Part shown: positions 53,298 to 63,369 of the stretch, in pieces
Layout of the letters: each line of letters begins with the position of its first letter
How positions within the stretch are numbered: position 1 is the first letter of the stretch
Notes under the pieces: model-generated
What the model was told of the DNA's origin: nothing
What the model saw: only the letters and a program-made list of their open reading frames with translations
Database searches by the model: none
From: Natrinema longum
GTDB taxonomy: Archaea; Halobacteriota; Halobacteria; Halobacteriales; Natrialbaceae
Direction: 5' to 3'
NCBI RefSeq assembly: GCF_017352095.1
Contig: NZ_CP071463.1
Location: forward strand, 1,054,001-1,118,000
DNA length: 64,000 nt
Position numbers and translations under genes: made by a program

Positions 53298-54293
53298 ATG
53301 TCAACGCAGCTCTGGACGGATCGCACTGCCGAGTATCCACTCGAGTGCGACCACTGTCAGTATCCGATTCCGGGCGACCCCGAAGCGAGCGACGAGGGCC
53401 GATACTGTTCGGTCGCCTGCCGCGACGCCGCCGACGAGTCGACGATGGCCGATCCCGACGCCTACAAGCGGATCCGCAGCGGCGTCGAACCCCTGGACTC
53501 GCTGCTCCCGAACGGCATCCCGGCCGACTCGTTGCTCTTGCTCTCGGGTGAGGAGGGGACCCGTCGCGCCGAACTGGGGATCGAACTCGCCTGGCGCGCC
53601 CTCGAGCGGGGCGAGCCCGCCGTCGTCGTTTCCGTCGCGAATCCGCCGACGGCGACGCTCGAGCGGTTCTACGCGAACGGCTGGAACGTCCTGCCGGCGC
53701 TGGAAAACGACCGACTGCGGATCATCGACTGTTTCACGTATCGACTCGACGACCCCGAGGACTTCCTCGAGAAGCGAAACGACTGGTCGGCGTTCCTCGG
53801 CGAGGCCGCCGCCGACGCCATCGTCGACGTGCGCGATCCGAGCGACCGTCACGAGGTGGCGAACAGCCTGTACGGCGCGCTCGACGACCTCGAGATGACC
53901 GAAACCGGGCTGGTCACGATCGACTCGCTGGACGAACTCGAGTCGTTGCTCCAGGGGCAACTGGTCCGGGACTTCGTCACGGAGATCCGAGCGACGGTCT
54001 CCAAGGCCCGGTTCGTCCCGATCGTCGCCGCCGCGACGGCGGCGGACGAGGACGCTCCCGCGGAGTACGTCTTCGACGGCATCGTCGATCTCCGGCTGAC
54101 CGATCAGTTGACCCCGTCGGCTCGGCTCAAACAGCTCGCCGTTCGCAAACTGGTCGGAGCGCAGTTCCTCCCGCAGTGGGTCACCTACGAGCACGAACCC
54201 GCCCGCGGGTTGTTCGCGTTCGGACCGAATACGGACGCCCGACAGGTCTACGATCTCGGAACCGATCCGTCACGGCCGAACCGTCCGCGCTAG
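53298..54293 (+). CDS. RecA-fold protein with N-terminal zinc finger and degenerate Walker A
   Basis: From the ATG at 53298 (MSTQLWTDRT) the protein has 331 residues. A treble-clef-like zinc finger spans residues 12-40 (CDHC...CSVAC). A KaiC/RadA-like core follows, but the P-loop reads SGEEGTRRAEL, without GK[ST]; Walker B-like LVTIDSLDEL is present. Thus ATP hydrolysis is doubtful. Such haloarchaeal paralogues of KaiC/GvpD type are uncharacterised and may act as regulators. The upstream frame from 53151 lacks support. Confidence 0.75.
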   Translation: MSTQLWTDRTAEYPLECDHCQYPIPGDPEASDEGRYCSVACRDAADESTMADPDAYKRIRSGVEPLDSLLPNGIPADSLLLLSGEEGTRRAELGIELAWRALERGEPAVVVSVANPPTATLERFYANGWNVLPALENDRLRIIDCFTYRLDDPEDFLEKRNDWSAFLGEAAADAIVDVRDPSDRHEVANSLYGALDDLEMTETGLVTIDSLDELESLLQGQLVRDFVTEIRATVSKARFVPIVAAATAADEDAPAEYVFDGIVDLRLTDQLTPSARLKQLAVRKLVGAQFLPQWVTYEHEPARGLFAFGPNTDARQVYDLGTDPSRPNRPR

Positions 54294-54365
54294 TGGTCCA
54301 CGCCTGCATTGCAGGCCGCGGGCGGAACCACCCCGTTTTTGTCGCCGCTCTCCCGACCAGCCGGT

Positions 54366-54773
54366 ATGAGCGGCACGTACGTCCTCGTGATCGACGTGAA
54401 CCGGTCGACGTCCATCCAGGTCGGTGCGATAGGCGAGCGGGAGTTCGCCGCCGGCGCGTACGCGTACGTCGGCAGCGCCTTCGGCCCCGGCGGCTTCAGC
54501 CGCGTCGATCGCCACCGCGAACTCGCCGCCGGCGACCGCGAGACCCGTCACTGGCACGTCGATTACCTGCTCGGTCACGCCGCGACGCAACTCGAGACCG
54601 CGATCACGTTCCCCAACGCCGATCGGGAGTGTGAACTCGCGGGCTCGCTCCCCGGCGAGTCGGTTCCCGGGTTCGGGGCCTCGGACTGTGAGTGCGAGTC
54701 ACACCTCCTCGCGGTCCCGAACGCCGAGACCGTTCTCGAGGCGGCGGTCGATGCCGGCGGTGTCGTCGAGTAG
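54366..54773 (+). CDS. DUF123 (GIY-YIG-like) nuclease-fold protein
   Basis: From the ATG at 54366 (MSGTYVLVIDVN) the protein has 135 residues. AYAYVGSAFGPGG corresponds to the GIY-YIG second half, and HWHVDYLL plus late Cys/His (CECESHLL) are DUF123 marks. In many archaea this domain stands alone or is fused to endonuclease III. A role in DNA repair is inferred. It lies 72 bases after the RecA-fold gene on the same strand. Confidence 0.85.
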   Translation: MSGTYVLVIDVNRSTSIQVGAIGEREFAAGAYAYVGSAFGPGGFSRVDRHRELAAGDRETRHWHVDYLLGHAATQLETAITFPNADRECELAGSLPGESVPGFGASDCECESHLLAVPNAETVLEAAVDAGGVVE

Positions 54774-54821
54774 CCTCGACCCGCCACCTGAATTATTACG
54801 GATGCTTGTGAAACGGTCGCT

Positions 54822-55442
54822 ATGGGTAAGTCAGAACCCGAATCCGAGTCGACGGCCGACGACACACCGGAACTCAGCGACGACGCGATGGGCCGGTTTC
54901 CCGTCCCCGCGTTCGACGACCTCCCCGAGGACCTCCGCGAACGGATCGAAGCAGAGACCGACCGCGCCGGGTTCACGCCGAACGTCTTCTCCGCGTTCGC
55001 GTACAAACCCTCGCACTTCCGGGCCTTTTTCCAGTATCACGACGCACTCGTCGAGGACACGGCCCTCGAGCGCGAGGAGATCGAGATGATCGTCGTCGCG
55101 GTTTCGGGCGTCAATCACTGTTACTACTGCAACGTCGCCCACGGCGCACTCGTACGGATCTACGCCGAGGACCCGACGCTCGCGGATCAGCTGATCGCGA
55201 ACTACCGAACCGCGGATATCAACGCGGCCCACCGGACGATGCTCGACGTCGCGGTCACGCTCACCGAACGGCCGACCGAGATCGAGGAATCCGACCTCGA
55301 GGCGCTGCGGGAGGCCGGCTTCAGCGAGGAGGCGATCTGGGACATCGCAGCCGTGACCGCCTACTACAACATGAGCAATCGGATGGCCACCTTCGCCGAG
55401 ATGCGGCCCAACGACGAGTTCCACACGCTCGGTCGCGAGTGA
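54822..55442 (+). CDS. AhpD-like/carboxymuconolactone decarboxylase family peroxidase-related protein
   Basis: This is a 206-residue protein. The CxxC redox pair lies in HCYYCNVAHGAL near residue 104, preceded by an all-helical AhpD fold and followed by AAVTAYYNMSNRMATF, typical of the peroxidase-related branch (uncharacterised peroxidase-related enzyme). It would reduce organic peroxides using a thiol relay. The N-terminal 25 residues are an acidic extension. It is convergent with gltB. Confidence 0.88.
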   Translation: MGKSEPESESTADDTPELSDDAMGRFPVPAFDDLPEDLRERIEAETDRAGFTPNVFSAFAYKPSHFRAFFQYHDALVEDTALEREEIEMIVVAVSGVNHCYYCNVAHGALVRIYAEDPTLADQLIANYRTADINAAHRTMLDVAVTLTERPTEIEESDLEALREAGFSEEAIWDIAAVTAYYNMSNRMATFAEMRPNDEFHTLGRE

Positions 55443-55571
55443 CGAGTGGGTTCTACCCGGCCCCCGCAGTTCGGGCTTCGGCAGCCGAGCGGCTCGTGAC
55501 CGATTTCGCTATCGAGTGTCGACGCAAAAACGGATGGACGTGGATCGCCGCCCGCTCGAGGCGAACGACCG

Positions 55572-58500
55572 TCAGTCGTCGCTCGCCGCGAACGTGGTGG
55601 ATTCGGCTTCGACGGGCGTCTCGGGTGCGCCCGGCAGTTCGTTGCGGACGTCGTCGCTCCCTTGCTCGGTGATCGCCTCGTAGTAGGCCTCGGGCATGAC
55701 CTTCACGAAGGCCTCGAGGGCACGCTCCCAGTTCTCGAGCAGGAGTTCGCCCCGCTCGGAGCCGGTGTAGGCGACGTGGTTCTCGACGAGCCGGCGAAGC
55801 ATCCGCTCGTCTTTCTCCTCGAGTTCGTCGTGGAGCGAGACCATGCCGGTGTTGGCCTTGGCCGCGAACTCGTCGTCGGGGTCGTAGACGTAAGCGACGC
55901 CACCGGACATGCCGGCGGCGAAGTTCGTGCCGGTCTCGCCGAGGACGGCGACGACGCCGCCGGTCATGTACTCACAGCCGTGGTCGCCGACGCCCTCGAC
56001 GACGGCCGTGGCACCGGAGTTGCGCACCGCGAAGCGCTCGCCGGCGACGCCGTTGACGTACAGCTGGCCGTCGGTCGCGCCGTAGAGGGCCACGTTGCCG
56101 ATCGAGACGTTCTCGGTCGGGTCGTAGGCCGCGGTCTCGGGCGTCCGAATCGTGAGTTTCCCGCCCGACAGGCCCTTGCCGACGTAGTCGTTGGCACTGC
56201 CATCGAGGTGCATCGAGACGCCGCTGGCGAGGAACGCGCCGAAGCTCTGTCCGGCGGTCCCCTCGAGGTCGACCGTGATGGTGTCCTCGGGGAGGCCGGG
56301 TTCGCCGTAGCGGCTGGTGATGCGGTTCGAGAGCATCGCGCCGACGGTGCGGTCGACGTTGGTGACGTCCGTTTCGAGCGAGACCGGTTCCTGCTCCTCG
56401 ATGGCGTCGGCCGCAGCCTCGATGAGGTCGCGATCGAGTTGGTCCTCGAGTTCGTGGTCCTGCTCGCGGATCTTGCGGCGGACGTCGCTGCCGGGGTCGG
56501 CCAGCACTTCCGAGAGGTCGACGTTGCGGGCCTTCGGGTGGTCGACGTCGGTGCGCTGTTCCAAGACGCCGACCCGGCCGATCATCTCGTCGACGGTCTC
56601 GAAGCCGAGTTCGGCCATGATCTCGCGCAGTTCCTGCGCGATGAACGTCATGTAGTTGATGACGTGATCGGGCTCGCCGGGGTAGCGCTTGCGCAGGTCT
56701 TCACGCTGGGTGGCGACGCCGACCGGGCAGGTGTTCTTGTGACACTGCCGGGCCATCACGCAGCCGCCGGTGACGAGCGAGGCGGTCCCGAAGATGTACT
56801 CTTCGGCACCGAGCAGGGCGGCGACGGCAACGTCGCGCCCGGTCTTCATCCCGCCGTCTGCCGAGACGCGGATGCGGTCGCGGAGGCCGGTCGCACAGAG
56901 CATCTGATTCGCTTCGGCGAGGCCCAGTTCCCAGGGGAGACCAGCGCTCTTGATGGAGGTTCGCGGCGAGGCACCGGTCCCGCCGTCGTGGCCCGAGATG
57001 TGGACCACGTCGGCGTTTGCCTTCGCGACGCCCGCGGCGACCGTACCGATGCCGGCCTCGGAAACGAGCTTGACGTTGATGTCTGCCTCCTCGTTTGCGG
57101 CTTTGAGATCGAAGATCAGCTGCTTCAAGTCCTCGATCGAGTAGATGTCGTGCAGCGGCGGCGGCGAGATGAGCCCCACGCCGGGCGTCGACTTGCGGAC
57201 GTGGGCGATCATCTCGTTGACCTTCGACCCGGGGAGGTGACCGCCCTCGCCGGGCTTGGATCCCTGCGCCATCTTGATCTGTAGCTCGTCCGCGTTCGAG
57301 AGATACGTCGAGGTGACGCCGAAGCGGCCCGACGCCACCTGCTTGACGTTACATTCGCGTTCGGTGTTGAACCGCTCGGGCGGTTCGCCGCCCTCGCCCG
57401 AGTTGCTCTTGGCACCGATCCGGTTCATCGCGATCGAGTTGTTCTCGTGGGCCTCCGGCGAGAGCGAGCCAAGCGACATCGCCGCGGTCGAAAAGCGCTC
57501 GACGATGTCCTTGATCGGTTCGACCTCCTCGATCGGGACCGGGTCGCGATCGGAGTCGAACTCGAGTAATCCGCGCAGGGTCTGGAGGTTCTGCTGTTGA
57601 TCGTTTATCTTTGCCGCGAACTCCTGGTATCGCTCGTAGTCGTTCGAGCGGACCGCCTGCTGGAGTGCGCCGACGGTGTCGGGGTTCCACTGGTGGTGGA
57701 TCCCGCCCGACCGGTATTCGAACTCGCCGTGGCGGTCGAGATCGGATTCCGCGCCGTCGTCGCCGAACGCGGTCGCGTGGCGCTCGCGGAGGTCCTCCTC
57801 GATCTCGGCGAGGCCGATCCCCTCGGTTCGGTTTTCGGTCCCCTCGAAGTACTCTTCGACGAGATCCGACTCGAGACCGACGGCCTCGAAGATCTGCGCC
57901 CCCTGGTAGCTCTCGACCGTCGAGATCCCCATCTTGGCCATGATCTTCAGGAGGCCGTCCTCGAGCGCGCCGACGTAGGCGTCGATCGCGACCTCGGTGT
58001 CGGCACCGTCGGGGCCGGCGGTGATGTCCGCGATCGTCTGGTAGGCCAGGTACGGATTGACCGCGCCCGCGCCGTAGCCGACCAGGGTCGCGAAGTGGTG
58101 GACGGTCCGCGGGTCGGCGGACTCGACGACGAGCCCGACGTGGTTGCGCAGCCCGTTGCGGACGAGGTGGTGGTGGACGGCCCCGGTCGCCAGGAGGCTC
58201 GGGATCGCGACCCGATCCTCGTCGACGCCGCGGTCCGAGAGGACGATCACGTCGGTGCCCGATTCGATCGCGTCGACGGTGTCCTCGCGGACGCGTTCGA
58301 TCGCCGCCTCGAGGTCGGTGCCGAGTTCGTCGCTCTCGGGCTCGTAGGTGATGTCGATCGTCGTGGCCGTGATGTCGTTTGCCGAACAGTCACGAACCGA
58401 CTCGAGTTCGGCGTCGGTCAGGATTGGCGAGTCCAGCACGAGCTGGCGGGCGTGTTCGGGCGACTCGTCGAGTAAGTTGCGCTGGAAGCCCAGTCGCGAC

Positions 58501-60128
58501 TCCATCGAGGTGACCAGTTCCTCGCGGATGTAGTCTAACGGCGGGTTGGTAACCTGTGCGAACAACTGTTTGAAGTAGGAAAACAGCGGGCGGTTGAACT
58601 CGGTCAGGACCGACAGCGGCGTGTCGTCGCCCATCGAGCCGACGGGGTCTTTCCCCTTCTGGGTCATCGGCTCGATCAGGTTCTCGAGTTCGTCGTGGGT
58701 GTAGCCGAAGGCGGCCTGGTAGTCCCGGAGCCCCGCGACCGCGTTCTGGGGCGCGCGGTCGTTCGTGGTCCGAATGTCGTCGAGGTGGACCTGCTCCTGG
58801 TCGACCCACTCGCCGTAGCGGTCGTCCGTGAGGTCGTCGAAGACTTCCTCGTCGGGAATGACCCGTCCCTCGTTGGGATCGGCGAGGAAGAGTTGGCCGG
58901 GCTGGAGGCGACCACGTTCCTCGATGGTCTGGGGATCGGTCTCGAGCGCGCCGGCCTCGCTGGCCATGATCAGTCGGTTGTCCGTCGTCACGTCGTACCG
59001 GCAGGGACGCAGCCCGTTCCGATCGAGGACGGCACCGACGCGTTCGCCGTCGGTCGCCGCGACGAGTGCGGGCCCGTCCCACGGCTCGACGAGCGAAGCG
59101 TGGAAGTCGTACCAGTCCTTGCGGTCGGCGTCCATCGCGTCGTCGCCGCGCCAGGCCTCGGGGACGAGCATTCGGAGCGCGTGCTCGAGGTCCCGCCCGT
59201 CCTGCATCAGCAGTTCGAGGGCGTTGTCGACGCTCGCCGTGTCGGACTGCTCGGGGTCGTCGATGATCGGTTTGACCGCCTCGAGGTCGGAGAGGACGTC
59301 GCTCTCGATGTCGGTCTCGCGGGCGCGCATCCAGTTGATGTTGCCCTGAATCGTGTTGAACTCGCCGTTGTGGATGATGTTCCGGTAGGGATGAGCCAGA
59401 TGCCAGGCACCGAGCGTGTTCGTCGAGAACCGCTCGTGGACCATCACGAAGTTCGATGCCATCCGCTCGTCGGTGAGATCGGGGTAGTACGTGGGGACCT
59501 GCACGCCCTTCAACAACCCCTTGTAGACGATCGTCTTCGCGTCCAGCGAGACGACGTAGAAGCGCTCTTTGTTCGGGATGTCGGCGTCCTCGACGGCGTT
59601 CTCGAGGGCACGTCGAGCGACGTAGAGCCGGCGATCGAAGTCCTCGCCGGAGATGTCGTCCGCGGGCGTGACGACGACCTGGTAGACATCGGGTTCGGAG
59701 TCGACGGCCGTCTGCCCGAGGTCGTCGTTGTTCGTCGGAACGTCCCGCCACTCGAGGACGTCGAGATCGTAGGTGTCGAAGGTGTCCTCGACGAGCGAGA
59801 CGAGGGCGTCGCGTGCCTCGTCGTCCTGTGGGAGGAAAAACGAGCCGACGGCATAGGTGTCGGGAAGGGAGACGTCGAGAACGCTTTCGAAGAACGAATC
59901 GGGCGTCTGGAGCATGATCCCCGCTCCGTCGCCGGTGTTTTTCTCCGCACCGGTCGTCCCACGGTGCTCGAGGTTGCGCAGTAGTTCGAGTCCGTCGGCG
60001 ACGATGTCGTGACCCCCATCCCCATCGAGGTCCATGACGACACCGACACCGCAGTTCGACCGCGCGTCAGCAGGGTCGGCGAGACCCTGTGAACGCTCGG
60101 TGGATGACGCTATATGTGGCTGTGACAT
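55572..60128 (-). CDS. gltB: Glutamate synthase large subunit
   Basis: From the ATG at 60128 (MSQPHIASSTER) the protein has 1518 residues; a GTG six bases earlier is also in frame. The N-terminal amidotransferase has its nucleophile in SNCGVGVV near residue 28. The central FMN barrel includes SGHDGGTGASP, the 3Fe-4S cysteines lie in CHKNTCPVGVA, and the C-terminal GxGxG helix ends the chain. It moves the amide of glutamine to 2-oxoglutarate, using reduced ferredoxin or a separate small subunit. No gltD is adjacent. Its promoter TATA-like CTTATAG lies about 20-27 bases upstream on the minus strand. Confidence 0.96.
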   Translation of the reverse strand: MSQPHIASSTERSQGLADPADARSNCGVGVVMDLDGDGGHDIVADGLELLRNLEHRGTTGAEKNTGDGAGIMLQTPDSFFESVLDVSLPDTYAVGSFFLPQDDEARDALVSLVEDTFDTYDLDVLEWRDVPTNNDDLGQTAVDSEPDVYQVVVTPADDISGEDFDRRLYVARRALENAVEDADIPNKERFYVVSLDAKTIVYKGLLKGVQVPTYYPDLTDERMASNFVMVHERFSTNTLGAWHLAHPYRNIIHNGEFNTIQGNINWMRARETDIESDVLSDLEAVKPIIDDPEQSDTASVDNALELLMQDGRDLEHALRMLVPEAWRGDDAMDADRKDWYDFHASLVEPWDGPALVAATDGERVGAVLDRNGLRPCRYDVTTDNRLIMASEAGALETDPQTIEERGRLQPGQLFLADPNEGRVIPDEEVFDDLTDDRYGEWVDQEQVHLDDIRTTNDRAPQNAVAGLRDYQAAFGYTHDELENLIEPMTQKGKDPVGSMGDDTPLSVLTEFNRPLFSYFKQLFAQVTNPPLDYIREELVTSMESRLGFQRNLLDESPEHARQLVLDSPILTDAELESVRDCSANDITATTIDITYEPESDELGTDLEAAIERVREDTVDAIESGTDVIVLSDRGVDEDRVAIPSLLATGAVHHHLVRNGLRNHVGLVVESADPRTVHHFATLVGYGAGAVNPYLAYQTIADITAGPDGADTEVAIDAYVGALEDGLLKIMAKMGISTVESYQGAQIFEAVGLESDLVEEYFEGTENRTEGIGLAEIEEDLRERHATAFGDDGAESDLDRHGEFEYRSGGIHHQWNPDTVGALQQAVRSNDYERYQEFAAKINDQQQNLQTLRGLLEFDSDRDPVPIEEVEPIKDIVERFSTAAMSLGSLSPEAHENNSIAMNRIGAKSNSGEGGEPPERFNTERECNVKQVASGRFGVTSTYLSNADELQIKMAQGSKPGEGGHLPGSKVNEMIAHVRKSTPGVGLISPPPLHDIYSIEDLKQLIFDLKAANEEADINVKLVSEAGIGTVAAGVAKANADVVHISGHDGGTGASPRTSIKSAGLPWELGLAEANQMLCATGLRDRIRVSADGGMKTGRDVAVAALLGAEEYIFGTASLVTGGCVMARQCHKNTCPVGVATQREDLRKRYPGEPDHVINYMTFIAQELREIMAELGFETVDEMIGRVGVLEQRTDVDHPKARNVDLSEVLADPGSDVRRKIREQDHELEDQLDRDLIEAAADAIEEQEPVSLETDVTNVDRTVGAMLSNRITSRYGEPGLPEDTITVDLEGTAGQSFGAFLASGVSMHLDGSANDYVGKGLSGGKLTIRTPETAAYDPTENVSIGNVALYGATDGQLYVNGVAGERFAVRNSGATAVVEGVGDHGCEYMTGGVVAVLGETGTNFAAGMSGGVAYVYDPDDEFAAKANTGMVSLHDELEEKDERMLRRLVENHVAYTGSERGELLLENWERALEAFVKVMPEAYYEAITEQGSDDVRNELPGAPETPVEAESTTFAASDD

Positions 60129-60642
60129 ACACACCCCTAGTGGAAACGACTATAAGAGGCTAATCCATTATGACTAAGCGTATTATTAACACATATATAC
60201 TAATATAAGGAGTGGTGGAGGTCCTTACCCACTACTATCACGGCTCGACGGCGTCGCCACTCCTCCCGAATTTCAGCCGGAAACGTATCGGTTACGTGGC
60301 ACTCAAAACCCCGATCCGGAAAGAACGGCTTCCGGCAGCGGGGAATGTCAGAGGCACGTAGTGTTCACCCACCAGAGTGAACACCACATCCATCCAAACA
60401 CTTTCCGCCCGTAAGGTACCTCGGGTTAAACAATTAGGTTCGAGTGGGAGACACTCACGTAATTTGCCAGTCGATCCGGCTCGAGTCGGGTCCCAACGAA
60501 GTCAGGACAGAACTCCCGTAACCGGCTCTTCGATGTGGGGTCGCTATAGTAGCCCCTGCAAATCATTGCACACCTGACCGAACGACGGCGTTGCGATCAG
60601 TGTGTCAATCGTTTCAGGGGCTACTAGAGGTCGGTGAGTACG
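60129..60642. other. Intergenic region upstream of gltB
   Basis: These 514 bases hold the gltB promoter in an A+T-rich stretch (60150-60220), a small dyad GTGTTCAC-N8-GTGAACAC at 60361-60384 and the palindromic element at 60547-60626. No protein or RNA gene is evident. The minus-strand frame at 60420-60545 has an internal stop and no recognisable domain. Confidence 0.5.
60547..60626. repeat. 80-bp imperfect palindrome (MITE-like)
   Basis: The arms are TAGTAGCCCCTGCAAATC at 60547 and, on the opposite strand from 60626, TAGTAGCCCCTGAAACGA. Pairing continues with attgcacacctgac against attgacacactgat, closing near the centre (gaacgacggcg). There is no open frame. The element ends 16 bases before the proS stop. 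It resembles short non-autonomous elements with TAGCCCCTG ends, or an end-of-transcript hairpin. No target duplication is obvious. Confidence 0.65.
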
Positions 60643-62124
60643 TCAATAGGATTTCGCGAAGTACGCGATCTCGTCGGCAGGATCGCCACAGACGCCACAC
60701 TCGTCGTGGTCGGGTTCGGGGACCTCCCCCGCCGTCTGCCCGCCCTCGTCGGCCAGGGGTTGCATGACGATCTCGGCGGCGATCTTTTCCTTGATGACCT
60801 CCTCGCAGGCCTCGTCGCCACACCACGGCGTCTTCACGTAGCCGCCGTGTTTGCCGATCGTCCCGAGGATCTCCTCGGGGCTGTGGGCTTCCCGGACGTT
60901 GTCTTCCAGGTTCTCTTCGGCCGCATCGTAGAGCTTGTCGAAGATCTCCTCGAGGTGCTCGTCGACGGCGTCGACGATGCCGTCGCGGTCCTCGACGGCC
61001 TCCTCGTTGTCCGGTCGGTGGACGAGGGTAACTTCCTCGTCGTCGACCTCGTAGGGGCCGATCTCGAGTCGGAGTGGCACGCCGTTGAGTTCGTGTTCGT
61101 TGAACTTGAAGCCGGGATTGCGCTCGTCGCGGTCGTCGAGTTCGACGCGGAACCCGGCCGTCTCGAGGTCGTCGGCGATTTCTTCGGAGTACTCGAGGAC
61201 CTCCTCTTTGGTGTCTTCCTGCCAGATGGGGACGATGACGACCTGCGTGGGCGCGACCGTCGGTGGGAGGACGAGCCCCTGATCGTCGGAGTGGGTCATG
61301 ATGAGCGCCCCCAGCGCGCGCCAGGAGAGGCCCCACGAGGTGGTGTAGGCCGTCTGTTCGTCCTCGTTCTCGTCGGCGAACGTGATGTCGAACGCCTCGG
61401 CGAAGCTCTGACCGAGGTTGTGGCTGGTCGCGCCCTGCACGGACTTCCCGTCGGGCATCAGCGCCTCGACGGTCGTCGTGGTGTCCGCGCCGGGGAACTT
61501 GTCGTGTTCGGGCTTCTTACCCCGCAGCACCGGAATCGCCAGCACGTCCTCGTAGACCTTCTCGTACTGGCCCAGTCGAGTCCAGACCTCCTCCCACGCA
61601 CCCTCGTTGCTCGCGTGGGCGGTGTGACCCTCCTGCCACATGAACTCCTTCGTCCGGAAGAACGGCTTCGTCTCCGTCGCTTCCCAGCGGACGACCGAAC
61701 ACCACTGGTTGAGCCGCATCGGCAGGTCGCGGTGGCTTCGCGTCCAGTCGGCCATGAACGGCGCGATGATCGACTCGCTGGTCGGCCGGACGGCCAGTCG
61801 TTCCTCGAGTTCGTCGTGACCGCCCTGGGTCACCCACGCGACCTCGGGATCGAACCCTTCGACGATGTCCTTCTCGCGCTCGAGAAAGCTCTCGGGGATG
61901 AACATCGGGAAGTAGACGTTGTCGACGCCGGTGTCTTTGAACCAGCCGTCGAGTGCGTCCTGGATGGCCTCCCAGAGCGCGTAGCCACGCGGTTTCGTGA
62001 CGATGAACCCACCCATCGGGGCGTAGTCAGCGAGATTCGCCTTCTGGACGACCTCGGCGTACCACTCGCCGGGCTTGTGCGATTTCGACTCGGTGATGCC
62101 GAGTTCTTGACTCTCGTCGCTCAT
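60643..62124 (-). CDS. proS: Prolyl-tRNA synthetase (archaeal/eukaryal type)
   Basis: This is a 493-residue protein from the ATG at 62124. Class II motifs are seen: motif 1 around YFPMFIPESFL, motif 2 NQWCSVVRWEATETKPFFRTKEFMWQEGHTAH and motif 3 in GALIMTHSDDQGLVLPPTVAP. The anticodon domain follows, and the zinc-like C-terminus contains CGVCGDPADEIAYFAKSY, the typical tyrosine-ended tail. It charges tRNA-Pro. It is monocistronic, with a 228-base gap to the divergent quinone oxidoreductase. Confidence 0.96.
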   Translation of the reverse strand: MSDESQELGITESKSHKPGEWYAEVVQKANLADYAPMGGFIVTKPRGYALWEAIQDALDGWFKDTGVDNVYFPMFIPESFLEREKDIVEGFDPEVAWVTQGGHDELEERLAVRPTSESIIAPFMADWTRSHRDLPMRLNQWCSVVRWEATETKPFFRTKEFMWQEGHTAHASNEGAWEEVWTRLGQYEKVYEDVLAIPVLRGKKPEHDKFPGADTTTTVEALMPDGKSVQGATSHNLGQSFAEAFDITFADENEDEQTAYTTSWGLSWRALGALIMTHSDDQGLVLPPTVAPTQVVIVPIWQEDTKEEVLEYSEEIADDLETAGFRVELDDRDERNPGFKFNEHELNGVPLRLEIGPYEVDDEEVTLVHRPDNEEAVEDRDGIVDAVDEHLEEIFDKLYDAAEENLEDNVREAHSPEEILGTIGKHGGYVKTPWCGDEACEEVIKEKIAAEIVMQPLADEGGQTAGEVPEPDHDECGVCGDPADEIAYFAKSY

Positions 62125-62352
62125 TATGTCGACATGCAGGCAGCGCGGGCTTAAACCATGCGAAGGGCGGTTGGGTCCCGACGTACTCGCGTGGCACTAG
62201 CCGCGTCGGCCAGGGGCGGACAGCGGGAATAGAGGTGGCCCGTGCCCCGAGCGATGCCCGCTCGAGGGATACAGCAGTGAATTCAAAACCGCACAATAGT
62301 TTCCCCCGGTTTTCGCACATTTATACGCGTGAGCGGCGTGTGTACTGTTGAT

Positions 62353-63327
62353 ATGAAGGCAATCGAAGTCGACGCCTACGGTGGTAGCGACGAACTCTCG
62401 GTCGTCGACGTCCCCACGCCCGAACCGGACGCCGGCGAGGTCCGAATCGACATCGAAGCGGCCGGCATCAACTTCGCGGACATCATGCAACGCGAGGGCC
62501 AGTATCCCGACGGCCCCGAGGCACCTTACGTACCCGGCATGGAAGCCGCGGGAACGGTCGACGCGATCGGCGACGGCGTCGACGAGTTCTCGGAAGGCGA
62601 CCGCGTCGTCGCGATGCTCGACGGCGGCGGCTACGCCGAGTACGTCACCGCCGACGCGGAGTTGCTCTTCCCCGTCCCCGACGCGATGAGTTTCGACGAG
62701 GCCGCCGGCTTCCCCGTCCAGTTCCTCACCGCCCACGCCTGTCTCTTCGAGTGGGGCGGCCTCGAGCAGGGCGAATCCGTCCTGATCCAGGCCGCAGCCG
62801 GCGGGGTCGGAACCGCCGCCGTCCAGATCGCGTCGAACGCCGGCGCAGAGGTCTTCGGCACCGCGAGCACGCAAGAGAAGCTCGACCTCGCGGCTGAGCT
62901 GGGCTGTGACCACCCGATCAACTACACAGAGACGGACTTCCGCGAGGTCGTCGACGAGGAGACCGACGGCCAGGGCGTCGACCTCGTCCTCGAGAGCGTC
63001 GGCGACGACGTCTTCGATCGTAGCCTCGACGCAATGGCCCACTTCGGCCGCATGGTCACCTACGGCGTCGCCAGCGGCGTCCCTGCTGAAGTCAGCAACC
63101 GACGGCTGCTCTTCGAGAACAAGACCGTCAAAGGGTTCCACCTCGGTCAGGCCTCGTTCCGCGACCCGAGCCGCGTCATGAAGTCCGTCCCCGAACTCAC
63201 CGAAGGGTTCGCCAGCGGCGATCTCGAGATCATCCTCGGGCAGTCGTTCGACCTCGAGGATGCAGCCGAGGCCCACCAGTACATCGAGGACCGGAAGAGC
63301 TCCGGGAAGATCGTCCTGAAGCCGTAA
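62353..63327 (+). CDS. Quinone oxidoreductase-like zinc-free MDR protein
   Basis: This is a 324-residue protein from the ATG at 62353 (MKAIEVDAYGG). It has the medium-chain reductase fold: an N-terminal GroES-like part (GINFADIMQREGQYP), the NADPH motif AAAGGVGTAAVQIA near 150 and C-terminal SSGKIVLKP. Zinc ligands are absent, as in NADPH:quinone reductases. It probably reduces quinones or enals. It is convergent with the NUDIX gene, 42 bases apart. Confidence 0.9.
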   Translation: MKAIEVDAYGGSDELSVVDVPTPEPDAGEVRIDIEAAGINFADIMQREGQYPDGPEAPYVPGMEAAGTVDAIGDGVDEFSEGDRVVAMLDGGGYAEYVTADAELLFPVPDAMSFDEAAGFPVQFLTAHACLFEWGGLEQGESVLIQAAAGGVGTAAVQIASNAGAEVFGTASTQEKLDLAAELGCDHPINYTETDFREVVDEETDGQGVDLVLESVGDDVFDRSLDAMAHFGRMVTYGVASGVPAEVSNRRLLFENKTVKGFHLGQASFRDPSRVMKSVPELTEGFASGDLEIILGQSFDLEDAAEAHQYIEDRKSSGKIVLKP

Positions 63328-63369
63328 CCTGCCGTACTACTCGTCGGAGAGGCCGACGGCAGAAACCGA

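Noticed and set aside
55662-57284. 540-codon open frame opposite gltB
   Set aside because: It is an antisense shadow of glutamate synthase without any recognisable domain.
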